From Stutzerimonas stutzeri (lineage in GTDB: Bacteria > Pseudomonadota > Gammaproteobacteria > Pseudomonadales > Pseudomonadaceae), in contig NZ_CP046902.1 in the NCBI RefSeq assembly GCF_009789555.1, positions 2,310,001 to 2,374,000 of the forward strand: 64,000 bases of DNA, in the 5' to 3' direction. The first letter of the stretch is position 1; every line of letters starts with the position of its first letter. The notes under the pieces are model-generated. The model saw nothing but the letters and a program-made list of their open reading frames with translations, did not search any database and was not told where the DNA came from. The position numbers and the translations under genes are program-made. Positions 17,482 through 26,202 of this stretch are shown piece after piece.

Positions 17482-18411
17482 ATGGCTAGCACTCAAAGTG
17501 CCGCAGCGACACTGCGCTCGGCATGGATCGCCCATGCACAGGCAAATCCCGTCATCGCGCTGGGTCTGGTCGGCGCGGGGCTGGCCGTATTGGTGCTGCT
17601 GATCGCCAGTGGTTACAGCGCGTTCCAGAACGGTGACGAAAGCAACATCCGCTACGCGCTGCTCGGCGGTACGGCAGGCTTCGGGGCGACGGCGTTGGGT
17701 GCGCTGATGGCCATCGTGCTGAACAACGTGTCCACTCGGACCCAGGACAGCATGCTGGGCTTCGCGGCCGGCATGATGCTGGCAGCCAGTTCGTTCTCGC
17801 TGATTCTGCCAGGGCTGGCGGCGGCCAGAGACCTGTTCGGCAGCGGGCCTGCCGCTGCGTTGACCGTGGTGGTGGGGCTCGGGTTTGGTGTGTTGTTGAT
17901 GCTCGGACTGGATTACTTCACCCCGCATGAGCACGAGAGTGCAGGTGCGTTCGGTCCTCAGCATCAGCGTGTCAGCCGGGTCTGGCTGTTCGTTTTCGCG
18001 ATCATCCTGCACAACATTCCTGAAGGCATGGCGATCGGTGTGAGCTTCGCCAATGGCGATCTGAATGTCGGGCTACCGCTTACCACGGCTATCGCCATAC
18101 AGGACATTCCGGAAGGGCTGGCCATCGCGTTGGCCTTGCGAACCACCGGCCTTTCTGCCTGGCGTTCGATATTGGTCGCCGCCGCATCGGGCCTGATGGA
18201 GCCGCTCGGCGCGCTGGTCGGCTTGGGGATATCCAGCGGGCTGGCGGTCGCGTATCCGGTCAGCCTGGGATTGGCGGCGGGCGCGATGATCTTCGTGGTA
18301 TCGCACGAGGTAATTCCCGAAACCCACCGCAATGGCCATCAGACCCCCGCAACGGTCGGTCTGATGGGCGGTTTTGCGGTCATGATGTTTCTCGATACGG
18401 CGCTGGGCTAG
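17482..18411 (+). CDS. ZIP family metal transporter
   Basis: An inner-membrane divalent-cation importer (zinc-type) of 309 residues with about eight hydrophobic helices. The two signature metal-site helices are clear: HNIPEGMAIGVSF in helix 4 and QDIPEGLAIALAL in helix 5. A short His/Glu-rich loop (TPHEHESAG, QHQ) lies between helices 3 and 4. The ATG at 17482 is chosen because the preceding in-frame codons run back into the tRNA. Glutamine replaces the usual second histidine before DIPEG, which may alter metal preference. Confidence 0.88.
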   Translation: MASTQSAAATLRSAWIAHAQANPVIALGLVGAGLAVLVLLIASGYSAFQNGDESNIRYALLGGTAGFGATALGALMAIVLNNVSTRTQDSMLGFAAGMMLAASSFSLILPGLAAARDLFGSGPAAALTVVVGLGFGVLLMLGLDYFTPHEHESAGAFGPQHQRVSRVWLFVFAIILHNIPEGMAIGVSFANGDLNVGLPLTTAIAIQDIPEGLAIALALRTTGLSAWRSILVAAASGLMEPLGALVGLGISSGLAVAYPVSLGLAAGAMIFVVSHEVIPETHRNGHQTPATVGLMGGFAVMMFLDTALG

Positions 18412-18464
18412 GGAGCGTGGCGCGAAGGGCTGCGAGGCGCGCCTGACGGGGTGGGGTAGCGGTG

Positions 18465-18488
18465 GTGCCGCCGCTCTATCGGCGGCAC
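18465..18488. terminator. Hairpin between convergent ZIP and FAD-oxidoreductase genes
   Basis: A perfect 9-bp stem (GTGCCGCCG / CGGCGGCAC) with a six-base loop lies in the gap between the two convergent genes. No strong T-run is seen on either strand. Confidence 0.4.
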
Positions 18489-18502
18489 GTATGGACGATG
18501 CG

Positions 18503-19489
18503 TCAAAGCTGTTCGAGCAGCCGCCGTGCGGCTTCCTGGCCGCTCAGCCATGCGCCTTCGACCCGCCCTGACAGGCACCAGTCGCCGCAGGCATACAGCC
18601 CCAGGTGTGCATCTGCCAGCGCGCCCCACTCATGGGATTGGCTCGGCCGGGCGTAGAGCCAGCGATGGGCCAGGGTGAATTCCGGTGCCGTTACGACGCA
18701 GTCGATCAGTTCGGCGAACGCGCCGTGTAGCCGCTCGATCACCCAATCCCTTGACGAGTCGAGGTGCTGGCGGCTCCAGGCGCTGCTGGCATGCAACACC
18801 CATATGTCGAGGGGGTCGTCGCGTCCGGGCCGGCTGTGATGCCGGGCCAGCCAGTCGAGCGCGTCGTCCTGGACGAAGCAGGCTTCAAGGTTGGTTTCCA
18901 GCGGTTTGGCAAAGCCCAGGGCGACGGACCACGTCGGCTCCATCGCAACGCTGGCCGCGACGGCGGCCAGCTTCGGTGCGGCGGCCAACAGCGTGCTCGC
19001 CTGGGGCGCGGGAATGGCGACGATCACCTGGCTGAACGGGCCGTGGCTGTTCCCGTCGGCATCGACCAGTTTCCAGTATTCCTCGCCTCGAAAGACCTCA
19101 GTGATCCGGCAACCGAGCGTGACGGGCAGCTCGCCGAGCAGCCCGGCGGCAATCGAACTCATGCGCGGTACGCCTACCCAGCGCAGTTGCTCATCGGCGG
19201 ACGGCGATAATTGTCCGCCGCGCGACTGATAGAGATGGGGTGACCACTCGGCGACCCAGCCCTGGGTCTGCCACTGACGTACGGTCTCGGTGAAACGACG
19301 ATCACGCGCGGTGAAATATTGGGTGCCGAGGTCCAGATGACCCGACTCGGTGCGCTTGCTGGCCATTCGTCCGCCCAGGCCACGGCTCTTGTCGAACAGC
19401 TGGACGGACTGCCCGGCGGCATGCAATGCATGGGCTGCGGAAAGCCCGGCAATACCGGCGCCGACAATGGCAATGGGAGCTTTGCTCAT
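18503..19489 (-). CDS. FAD-dependent amine oxidase / renalase-like oxidoreductase
   Basis: A flavoprotein of 328 residues. It opens with a Rossmann dinucleotide motif (IAIVGAGIAGLSAAHAL, residues 5-21) and the GGRMASKR flavin segment typical of renalase-like and amine oxidase proteins, and ends with the second FAD motif (LYACGDWCLSGRVEGAWLSGQEAARRLL). There is no signal peptide. The ATG at 19489 has AGAGG just upstream; a longer frame to 19534 lacks a ribosome site. The substrate cannot be stated. Confidence 0.85.
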   Translation of the reverse strand: MSKAPIAIVGAGIAGLSAAHALHAAGQSVQLFDKSRGLGGRMASKRTESGHLDLGTQYFTARDRRFTETVRQWQTQGWVAEWSPHLYQSRGGQLSPSADEQLRWVGVPRMSSIAAGLLGELPVTLGCRITEVFRGEEYWKLVDADGNSHGPFSQVIVAIPAPQASTLLAAAPKLAAVAASVAMEPTWSVALGFAKPLETNLEACFVQDDALDWLARHHSRPGRDDPLDIWVLHASSAWSRQHLDSSRDWVIERLHGAFAELIDCVVTAPEFTLAHRWLYARPSQSHEWGALADAHLGLYACGDWCLSGRVEGAWLSGQEAARRLLEQL

Positions 19490-19922
19490 GCTTACCTCTT
19501 TCGATAGCGCCGCCAGTCTCCGCTGCGCGACCACTGCGCTGGTTCGTTCGGTCCTGGTGCCGTTTCGAGAAAGAAACGACTACGCTGATGCGTTCGTTAT
19601 CCTCAAACAGACCGTTGGATTTGCATAGGGGTTCGGGTCGATACAAGACACATGGCAGCTATATTTCCGTATCGGCTGACGGGCGGTGGCGAGGCGGGCA
19701 AGTCCGTCAGCCGGGTGATGCCCGGCCTGCATGCGGATGCGGGCGCTTAGGGGCGGCGGGGCGTGCGCCGAAGGCGAACGTCAGGCGGGCAACCGGCAAC
19801 GGTCGCGCTTGTCCGCATATGGCGGGCCAGGGCTGCGGTGCGACTGTCGGTACGGCCCAGAGGCCAGTGCGGTGCGGGCGTGATGCCCGATCAGCCAATG
19901 CATCAGCGCCTGCACGGATTGG
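19490..19922. other. Gene-free interval upstream of ffs
   Basis: About 430 bases without a gene that I can support. A small hairpin (CGTTTC-GAGAAA-GAAACG, 19561-19578) lies upstream of the minus-strand oxidoreductase. A 32-codon ATG frame at 19651 has no ribosome site or recognisable product, and long frames through here run into the 4.5S RNA gene and are not credible. Confidence 0.4.
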
Positions 19923-19950
19923 TTGTAAGTTGGGAATAAGCCGGTACAAT
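19923..19950 (+). promoter_or_regulatory. Probable sigma-70 promoter of ffs
   Basis: TTGTAA (19923-19928) and TACAAT (19945-19950) are separated by 16 bases. The 4.5S RNA begins about 33 bases after the -10, so a short 5' leader would have to be processed off. Confidence 0.5.
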
Positions 19951-19982
19951 GGCGCCGCTCGCCGCCAGGCGGGTTTTGTTAT

Positions 19983-20096
19983 GGTGGGCCCTGCCGGTCC
20001 CCCCGCAACGATCAGCCGTGAACCCGGTCAGGCCCGGAAGGGAGCAGCCGCAGCGGTGACATTGTGTGCCGGGGTGTGGCTGGTAGGGTTCACCTC
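19983..20096 (+). ncRNA. ffs: Signal recognition particle 4.5S RNA
   Basis: The hairpin RNA component of the bacterial SRP that binds Ffh for co-translational membrane targeting. It contains the conserved Ffh-binding core GGTCAGGCCCGGAAGG followed by GAGCAGCC, and the 5' and 3' halves pair along the length (GGTGGGCCCTGCCGG with CTGGTAGGGTTCACC). Length of about 114 bases equals that of E. coli 4.5S RNA. Ends are assigned from the limits of pairing and may differ by a few bases. Confidence 0.93.
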
Positions 20097-20310
20097 CATG
20101 ACGTTCCCCCCCCTTTTTTGAATAGCAGCCGACAGGCATTGGCATTGCACCAGCCAAGCGAACCCGCGTGCCTGGTCGATCCGCCGGGCAGGTGACGGTC
20201 GCACCTCCGGATTTTTTGGCGATTGCAGCGGCAACCGGGCTGTACTCGGTATGCTTTGCCAGCGGCGGTCCGTGCGAAGCAGCCATCAATCGTGTTCGAG
20301 GAGTGTGGGT

Positions 20311-21450
20311 TTGTCGGTCAGAGCGAGCTGGGACATCTTTTGCGTCGTCGTCGACAATTACGGCGACATCGGCGTGACCTGGCGCCTGGCGCGGCAGTTG
20401 GTCGCCGAGCATGGGCAGCGGGTGCGGCTGTGGGTCGATGATCTGCAAACCTTCGCCCGGCTTTGCCCGGGCACCAGTGCCAGCGCGAGCCAACAGTGGC
20501 ACGACGGTGTCGAGGTGCGGCACTGGTCGCCCGACTGGCCAGGAGCCGAGCCGGCCGACGTAGTGATCGAAGCCTTCGCCTGCCAGCTGCCCGAGGCCTA
20601 TATAGAAGCGATGGCCCACAGCGGGCGCCGCATCCTCTGGCTCAACCTGGAATACCTCAGCGCCGAAGACTGGGTGGTGGGATGCCATGCGCTGCCATCG
20701 ATGCAGGCCGATGGGCTGCAGAAATACTTTTTCTTCCCGGGATTCGAGCAAGGTACCGGGGGGCTGATTCGCGAGGGCGATCTGCTGGCGCGACGTGAGG
20801 CGTTTCAGCGCGATCCGCTGCTGCGCGACGCATTCCTGCAGGGCTTCGACCTGACGGTCGAGCCCGGCGCGCGCCTGCTTTCGCTGTTCGCCTACGAAAA
20901 CGTTGCCGTTGCCGGTTGGCTCGACGCCTTGGCCGCCGACACGCGCGCTTCGCAGTTGCTGGTGCCGGAAGGCCGGGTGCTGGGTGATGTGGCGCGGTGG
21001 CTCGAGCTGGAGCGACTGCAGGCGGGTGACCGCCATGTCCGAGGCGCGCTGCAGATCGCCGTGCTGCCGTTCATGACGCAGAACCAGTACGACATGCTGC
21101 TGTGGTGCTGCGACTTCAACGCCGTGCGCGGCGAGGAGTCCTTCATTCGGGCGCAATGGGCCGGGCGCCCGCTGGTCTGGCACATTTATCCGCAGCAAGA
21201 AAATGCGCACTGGCACAAGCTCAACGCGTTCCTCGATCTATACCTGCGTGACCTGGCGCCGGGACCTGCGGCGGCGCTGCGTGGGTTCTGGCGTGCCTGG
21301 AACGATGGGCAAGCTAGCGGGGCGGCCTGGACCGCGATGCTCGAATTCGAGCCCGCGTTGAAGGCTCACGCCGAATGCTGGACCCACAAACAGGTCGCCA
21401 ACGGCGATCTGGCCGGAAAGCTGGTGTTTTTTTACACAGATTGGCTATGA
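20311..21450 (+). CDS. earP: EF-P arginine rhamnosyltransferase EarP
   Basis: A GT-B inverting glycosyltransferase that transfers rhamnose from TDP-rhamnose to Arg32 of elongation factor P. The 379-residue protein begins ...ASWDIFCVVVDNYGDIGVTWRLARQL, with the conserved Asp residues of the active site. It carries the C-terminal nucleotide-sugar signature WCCDFNAVRGEESFIRAQWAGRP. GAGGAG (20298-20303) fits a TTG start at 20311; GTG at 20305 is too close. It lies 43 bases upstream of efp, its substrate. Confidence 0.93.
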   Translation: MSVRASWDIFCVVVDNYGDIGVTWRLARQLVAEHGQRVRLWVDDLQTFARLCPGTSASASQQWHDGVEVRHWSPDWPGAEPADVVIEAFACQLPEAYIEAMAHSGRRILWLNLEYLSAEDWVVGCHALPSMQADGLQKYFFFPGFEQGTGGLIREGDLLARREAFQRDPLLRDAFLQGFDLTVEPGARLLSLFAYENVAVAGWLDALAADTRASQLLVPEGRVLGDVARWLELERLQAGDRHVRGALQIAVLPFMTQNQYDMLLWCCDFNAVRGEESFIRAQWAGRPLVWHIYPQQENAHWHKLNAFLDLYLRDLAPGPAAALRGFWRAWNDGQASGAAWTAMLEFEPALKAHAECWTHKQVANGDLAGKLVFFYTDWL

Positions 21451-21493
21451 TACGCGGCCTGTTTTTTGTCTCTAATCCCATTCGGATATTCGT

Positions 21494-22060
21494 ATGAAAA
21501 CCGCACAAGAGTTCCGTGCCGGCCAAGTGGCCGTTATCAACGGCGCACCCTGGGTCATCCAGAAAGCCGAGTTCAACAAGTCCGGTCGTAACAGTGCCGT
21601 CGTCAAGATGAAGCTGAAGAACCTGCTCAACGGTTCCGCCACCGAGACTGTGTACAAGGCTGACGACAAGCTGGAGCCGGTAATTCTCGAGCGCAAGGAA
21701 GTGACCTATTCCTACTTCGCCGACCCGCTCTACGTCTTCATGGACGAGGAGTTCAACCAGTACGAGATCGAAAAAGACGATCTCGAAGGCGTGATGACCT
21801 TCATCGAAGACGGCATGACCGATGTCTGCGAAGCCGTTTTCTACAACGACAAGGTGATCTCGGTTGAACTGCCGACCACCATCGTTCGCGAAATCGTCTA
21901 CACCGAGCCGTCCGTACGTGGCGACACGTCCGGCAAGGTCATGAAGACTGCCCGCCTGAAGAACGGGGCTGAGCTGCAGGTTTCCGCCTTCTGCGAAATC
22001 GGTGACTCGATCGAGATCGACACCCGTACCGGCGAATACAAGTCGCGCGTCAAGGCCTGA
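21494..22060 (+). CDS. efp: Translation elongation factor P
   Basis: Binds stalled ribosomes between the P and E sites and relieves stalling at polyproline. The 188-residue protein has the three beta-barrel domains of the family. The tip residue of the KOW-like domain is Arg32 (NKSGRNSAVV) rather than lysine, matching the EarP-modified class, and earP is immediately upstream. Terminated by a strong hairpin at 22091. Confidence 0.97.
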   Translation: MKTAQEFRAGQVAVINGAPWVIQKAEFNKSGRNSAVVKMKLKNLLNGSATETVYKADDKLEPVILERKEVTYSYFADPLYVFMDEEFNQYEIEKDDLEGVMTFIEDGMTDVCEAVFYNDKVISVELPTTIVREIVYTEPSVRGDTSGKVMKTARLKNGAELQVSAFCEIGDSIEIDTRTGEYKSRVKA

Positions 22061-22090
22061 TCGCCCCGCTCGCAGACTGCTCGCAAAAAA

Positions 22091-22114
22091 GCCCGGCTCA
22101 GTGCCGGGCTTTTT
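22091..22114 (+). terminator. Intrinsic terminator of efp
   Basis: A 7-bp GC stem (GCCCGGC / GCCGGGC) with a five-base loop is flanked by an A-run upstream and a T-run downstream, 30 bases after efp. The A-run makes it potentially bidirectional, serving the convergent transporter gene as well. Confidence 0.9.
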
Positions 22115-22195
22115 CGTTTCTGGTGTCGTCTGCTGGGACGGTTGGCCGCTCCGGGACGGCAAGCCGATCCTCGGAGCGGGAAGGGCGCTGGTCGA

Positions 22196-23644
22196 TCAGC
22201 CGGCCCAGATCCAGCCCACCAGCAGGTAGCAGAGCACCGTCACCAGCACGACGCCAAAGAGGTTCAGCGCGAAGCCGGCCTTGATCATGGACTGGATGGG
22301 CACCTGGCCTGTCCCGAACACGATGGCGTTGGGTGGCGTAGCCACGGGCATCATGAAGGCGCAACTGGCCGCAACGGCGGCGGGAATCGCGAGCATCTCG
22401 GGCGACATGCCCTGTGCGACTGCCAGTGCGCCGAGCAAGGGCAGAAACGCCGCCGCGGTTGCAGTATTGGAGGTGATTTCCGTAAGGAAGATGATCACCA
22501 ACGTGACCAGCCCGATCATCAGAATCAGCGGCAGCGCCCCGAACGCGCCGAGGCTTCCGGCGATCCATTCGGCCAGGCCCGACGCGCCGATCACGCCGGC
22601 CAGTGACAGGCCACCACCGAACAGCAGCAGAACGCCCCACGGGGCCTTGTTCGCTTGCTCCCAGTCCATGAGGAAGACCCGCTCGCGCAGGTTCACCGGA
22701 ATCAGGAACAGCGCCAGAGCGGCCGCAATCGCGATGTTGGTGTCGTTGACACCCTCGACGTATTCGGCGAGGAAGGGCTGCAGAATCCAGGCGGCGGCGG
22801 CCAGTGTGAACACCACCGCGACCATCTTCTCGGCACGGGACATGGGGCCCAGCTCGGCCATTTCCTTTTCCAGAAGTCCTCGGCTGTCTCCACCGGCGAG
22901 TTTGAAGCCGCCGCGCGTCAACCACCACCAGATGAACATGAGCATGCCGATGCTCAGCGGCAGGCCCAGCAGCATCCATTGGCCGAAACCGATCTGCACG
23001 TCGTAGTTCTCGCGCATGAAGGCGGCCAGCAAAGCGTTCGGTGGCGTGCCGATCAGCGTCGCGATGCCGCCAACGCTGGCCGCGTAGGCGATCCCGAGGA
23101 GCAGGGCGATGGCGAAACGGCCGCCTTCCTTTTCGTCGCTGCCGGCCACCAGCAGACCGATCACCGATAGCCCGATGGGCAGCATCATGATGCTGGTCGC
23201 GGTGTTGCTGACCCACATGCTGATGAATGCCGTGGCAATCATGAATCCGGCGATCTGCCGACTGGGCTGGTTGCCGACGGCCAACAGCGTCGCCAGGGCG
23301 ATTCGCCGATGCAGGTTCCAGCGCTGCATGGCCAGGCCGAGCACGAACCCACCGAAGAACAGGAAGATGGTCGGGTTGGCATAGGGCGCGGTGGCCTTGG
23401 CCAGAGTGTCGATGCCCAGCAAGGGAATCAGCAGGATCGGCAGCAGCGAAGTGGCGGGGATCGGTATCGCCTCGGTCGACCACCAGATCGCCATCAGGCC
23501 AGCCAGGCCCACCGTCAGCCAGGCCTCGTTCGAAAGGCCGCCCGGAGGGTCGGTCAGAATACACAGCAGCAAGACTGCAGGGCCTAGCAACAGGCCGATG
23601 GAAGCCGCGATGGCGGCGCCCTTGTTCTCGGGTGAATCGGACAT
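22196..23644 (-). CDS. DASS family sodium:anion symporter (SLC13-like)
   Basis: An inner-membrane sodium-coupled transporter for dicarboxylates or inorganic anions such as sulfate. The 482-residue protein has about a dozen hydrophobic helices and both SNT substrate-site motifs of the family (SNTATSIMMLP near residue 167 and SNTATAAAFLPLLGAL near 395), plus the GTPPNALL and TPPNAIVFG loops. These indicate a functional DASS protein; substrate is not predictable. It is convergent with efp. Confidence 0.88.
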   Translation of the reverse strand: MSDSPENKGAAIAASIGLLLGPAVLLLCILTDPPGGLSNEAWLTVGLAGLMAIWWSTEAIPIPATSLLPILLIPLLGIDTLAKATAPYANPTIFLFFGGFVLGLAMQRWNLHRRIALATLLAVGNQPSRQIAGFMIATAFISMWVSNTATSIMMLPIGLSVIGLLVAGSDEKEGGRFAIALLLGIAYAASVGGIATLIGTPPNALLAAFMRENYDVQIGFGQWMLLGLPLSIGMLMFIWWWLTRGGFKLAGGDSRGLLEKEMAELGPMSRAEKMVAVVFTLAAAAWILQPFLAEYVEGVNDTNIAIAAALALFLIPVNLRERVFLMDWEQANKAPWGVLLLFGGGLSLAGVIGASGLAEWIAGSLGAFGALPLILMIGLVTLVIIFLTEITSNTATAAAFLPLLGALAVAQGMSPEMLAIPAAVAASCAFMMPVATPPNAIVFGTGQVPIQSMIKAGFALNLFGVVLVTVLCYLLVGWIWAG

Positions 23645-23952
23645 GCAAAGGGTTCCTCAATGGGGCGATCCGGCTGCGAGAGGGCGTAGGAATACCCGGA
23701 TCAAAGCGGCGCGAATTCTAACAGCCGTTGCACGCCTGACGGTTTATTAATGCCCCTAATCATTAGTGGCCTATTGATGTTGCGCGGTCGAACTCGCGTC
23801 GGGTGTCGCCAGGGCAATGCCCGGCGCCGCGTCGGTCGTCAACGCCACTGTCAGCGCAGGCCAGCCTATGAACCTGATGGTTGGACCCCTGGAAAGGCCC
23901 GAGGTTTGGCGCGGATCGTCCAGCGACTCCGCGCATCGTTTGGGTCGGGAAG
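23645..23952. other. Gap between DASS transporter and DAHP synthase
   Basis: About 300 bases without a credible gene. An 11-base palindrome, CTAAT-C-ATTAG (23756-23766), lies about 110 bases upstream of the transporter start and might be an operator. No terminator with a T-run is visible after the DAHP synthase gene. Confidence 0.35.
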
Positions 23953-25302
23953 TCAGCTCGGGCGTACCTGTTTCAGCGTCTCGGCAATCAGGAATGCCAG
24001 CTCCAGCGATTGATCGGCGTTGAGTCGCGGGTCGCAGTGGGTATGGTATCGGTCGCTGAGACCGTCTTCGGTGATCGGGCGCGAGCCGCCGATACACTCG
24101 GTGACGTTCTGCCCCGTCATTTCGATATGAATGCCGCCCGGATAGCTGCCTTCGGCACGGTGCACCTCGAAGAACTGCCGAACCTCGGCCAGCACCCGCG
24201 CGAAGTCGCGGGTCTTGTAACCACTGGAGGCCTTCATCGTGTTGCCGTGCATCGGATCTGAACTCCACAGCACATGGCGGCCCTCGGCCTGCACCGTCTG
24301 GATCAGGCGTGGCAGTCCCTCCTGAACCTTATCCGCGCCCATTCGCACGATCAGGTTCAGGCGGCCGGGGTCGTTGTCTGGATTGAGGATGTCGATCAGG
24401 CGGACCAGCGCATCGCTGTCCATGCTCGGACCGACCTTCACACCAATCGGGTTGCCCACCCCGCGCAGGAACTCGACATGCGCGCCGTCCAGTTGGCGGG
24501 TGCGGTCACCGATCCAGAGCATATGGGCGGAACAGTCGTACCAGCCGCCGCTGAGGCTGTCCTGGCGCACGAACGCCTGTTCGTAATTGAGCAGCAGGGC
24601 CTCGTGAGCGGTGAAAAAACTGGTCTCGCGCAGCTGGGGTGCGTTGTCCATGCCGCAGGCCCGCATGAACTTCAAGGCCTGATCGATTCGTGCGCCCAAT
24701 TGGTGGTATTTCTCGGCCATCTGCGAATTGGCGATGAAGTCGAGGTTCCACTGGTGGACCTGGTGCAGATCGGCGAAACCGCCCTGGGCGAAGGCGCGCA
24801 ACAGGTTCAGGCTGGCGGTGGACTGGTGGTAGGCCTGCAATAGCCGCTCCGGGTCCGGTACACGGCTCTTCTCGTCGAAACCGATGCCGTTGACGATGTC
24901 GCCCCGATACGCCGGGAGGGTGACGCCGTCGATGGTTTCGTTGCCGGAGGAGCGCGGCTTGGCAAACTGGCCCGCCATGCGACCGACTTTGACCACCGGG
25001 CAGCCCGCCGCGAAGGTCATCACCACCGCCATTTGCAGCAGCACCTTAAAGGTGTCGCGGATCTTCGGCGCGGAAAACTCGGCGAAGCTCTCCGCGCAAT
25101 CGCCGCCCTGCAGCAGGAAGGCGCGGCCTTGGGTGACCTCGGCGAATTGCCGGCGCAATTCACGCGCCTCGCCGGCGAACACCAGCGGAGGCAGACTCGC
25201 CAGCGTCTGCTCGACGCGCTGGAGATGGTGGGCGTCCGGGTAGTCGGGCTGCTGTTGGATCGGTTTGTTTCTCCAGCTGGTAGGGCTCCAGGCGTGGCTC
25301 AT
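23953..25302 (-). CDS. Class II 3-deoxy-7-phosphoheptulonate (DAHP) synthase
   Basis: Condenses erythrose-4-phosphate with phosphoenolpyruvate, the first step of the shikimate pathway. The 449-residue protein is of the plant-like class II type: WSPTSWRNKPIQQQPDYPD at the N-terminus, LLQGGDCAESF, KVGRMAGQFAKPRS, the manganese and PEP site segments (SAHMLWIGDRTRQLDGAHVEF, VGPSMDSD) and the C-terminal GGIHIEMTGQNVTEC. In Pseudomonas such enzymes exist beside E. coli-type AroF/AroG paralogues. No phenazine genes lie nearby, so a housekeeping role is more likely than PhzC. Confidence 0.93.
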   Translation of the reverse strand: MSHAWSPTSWRNKPIQQQPDYPDAHHLQRVEQTLASLPPLVFAGEARELRRQFAEVTQGRAFLLQGGDCAESFAEFSAPKIRDTFKVLLQMAVVMTFAAGCPVVKVGRMAGQFAKPRSSGNETIDGVTLPAYRGDIVNGIGFDEKSRVPDPERLLQAYHQSTASLNLLRAFAQGGFADLHQVHQWNLDFIANSQMAEKYHQLGARIDQALKFMRACGMDNAPQLRETSFFTAHEALLLNYEQAFVRQDSLSGGWYDCSAHMLWIGDRTRQLDGAHVEFLRGVGNPIGVKVGPSMDSDALVRLIDILNPDNDPGRLNLIVRMGADKVQEGLPRLIQTVQAEGRHVLWSSDPMHGNTMKASSGYKTRDFARVLAEVRQFFEVHRAEGSYPGGIHIEMTGQNVTECIGGSRPITEDGLSDRYHTHCDPRLNADQSLELAFLIAETLKQVRPS

Positions 25303-25419
25303 CGAAGTGATTCCGTGCGCGATAATAAGTGTTCCGATTTTACCTGATGCGCTGAGGTGGCGCTGATAGCCCTGCCCATCGGGCTGTTAAGATGCGTCGA
25401 CCGGTTTGGAGTGAGTGCA

Positions 25420-26169
25420 ATGGACAAGCAGGAAGTGTTGCTGGCCGAAGTAAAGGATGCCTTTGGCCTGATCCGCGTGCTGGAAGTCGGGGAGTACCGG
25501 TTTCTCGAGTTTGGCGCGGCGGTCGAGCAAAGCTGTGTCTTCACGCCGGACCCCAGTTGGCTTGAATACGACTACACGCGGGCCATGCTGATGGGCGGCC
25601 TGTTGCACGAAGCGCCCGAGACCGCGCTGTTTCTCGGCCTCGGCGCCGGCACCCTGACCCAGGCGTGCCTGGAATTCCTGCCGCTCGAAGACGTCGAGGC
25701 CATCGAACTGCGCCCGGACGTACCGGAGCTGGCGATGCGGTACCTGGGCCTGCAGAACGATCCACGGCTCTACATCCGCATCGGCGATGCCGTGCAATTG
25801 CTGGATACCGCCGAAACCGCCGATCTCATTTACGTCGACCTCTATACGGACGTCGGGCCTGCTGCCGCGCATCTGGCGTGGCGCTTCCTCGAACGGTGCC
25901 AACAGAAGCTGAATCCGGGCGGCTGGCTGGTCATCAACCAATGGGGCACGGACGAAGACAAGCCGCTCGGCGCGGCGCTGCTGCGCGGACTGTTCCATCG
26001 TCACTACTGGGAATGCCCGGTGAAAGAGGGCAACGTGGTGCTGTTCGTCCCCGCTGACCTAGAGCAGACGCTCGATGTGCCGACCCTGCGCGAGCGTGCC
26101 AGCGCCCTCGCGCCGCGCCTGGGTTATTCACTGGACTCGCTCATCAACGCGCTGCGCCCGGCCAGCTAA
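25420..26169 (+). CDS. Spermidine synthase-like protein
   Basis: A 249-residue protein with a Rossmann-type SAM/decarboxy-SAM fold. The nucleotide motif ALFLGLGAGTLTQACL is near residues 67-82, an acidic AIELRPDV strand follows, and IYVDLYTDVGP holds the position of the catalytic aspartate of polyamine synthases. It lacks the N-terminal beta domain of full spermidine synthases, so the exact reaction is open. GGAGTGAG precedes the ATG at 25420. The last 17 bases of the gene, including the stop, are duplicated directly downstream. Confidence 0.8.
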   Translation: MDKQEVLLAEVKDAFGLIRVLEVGEYRFLEFGAAVEQSCVFTPDPSWLEYDYTRAMLMGGLLHEAPETALFLGLGAGTLTQACLEFLPLEDVEAIELRPDVPELAMRYLGLQNDPRLYIRIGDAVQLLDTAETADLIYVDLYTDVGPAAAHLAWRFLERCQQKLNPGGWLVINQWGTDEDKPLGAALLRGLFHRHYWECPVKEGNVVLFVPADLEQTLDVPTLRERASALAPRLGYSLDSLINALRPAS

Positions 26170-26186
26170 TGCGCCCGGCCAGCTAA
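26153..26186 (+). repeat. 17-bp tandem duplication of a gene 3' end
   Basis: TGCGCCCGGCCAGCTAA occurs twice head to tail (26153-26169 and 26170-26186). The first copy is the end of the spermidine synthase-like gene with its TAA stop; the second lies outside the gene at the edge of the REP array. Confidence 0.95.
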
Positions 26187-26202
26187 AGCGTTGCCAACCC
26201 GC

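Noticed and set aside
19426..20121. 231-codon frame crossing the ffs gene
   Set aside because: It covers the 4.5S RNA sequence and a gene-free interval and has no recognisable product.
22098..23660. 520-codon minus-strand frame overlapping the DASS transporter in another frame
   Set aside because: Its composition is Arg/Gly/Pro/His-rich shadow coding; the transporter frame has membrane helices and SNT motifs.
23953..25302. Phenazine-type DAHP synthase (PhzC)
   Set aside because: No phz genes lie nearby; the gene stands alone beside housekeeping genes.
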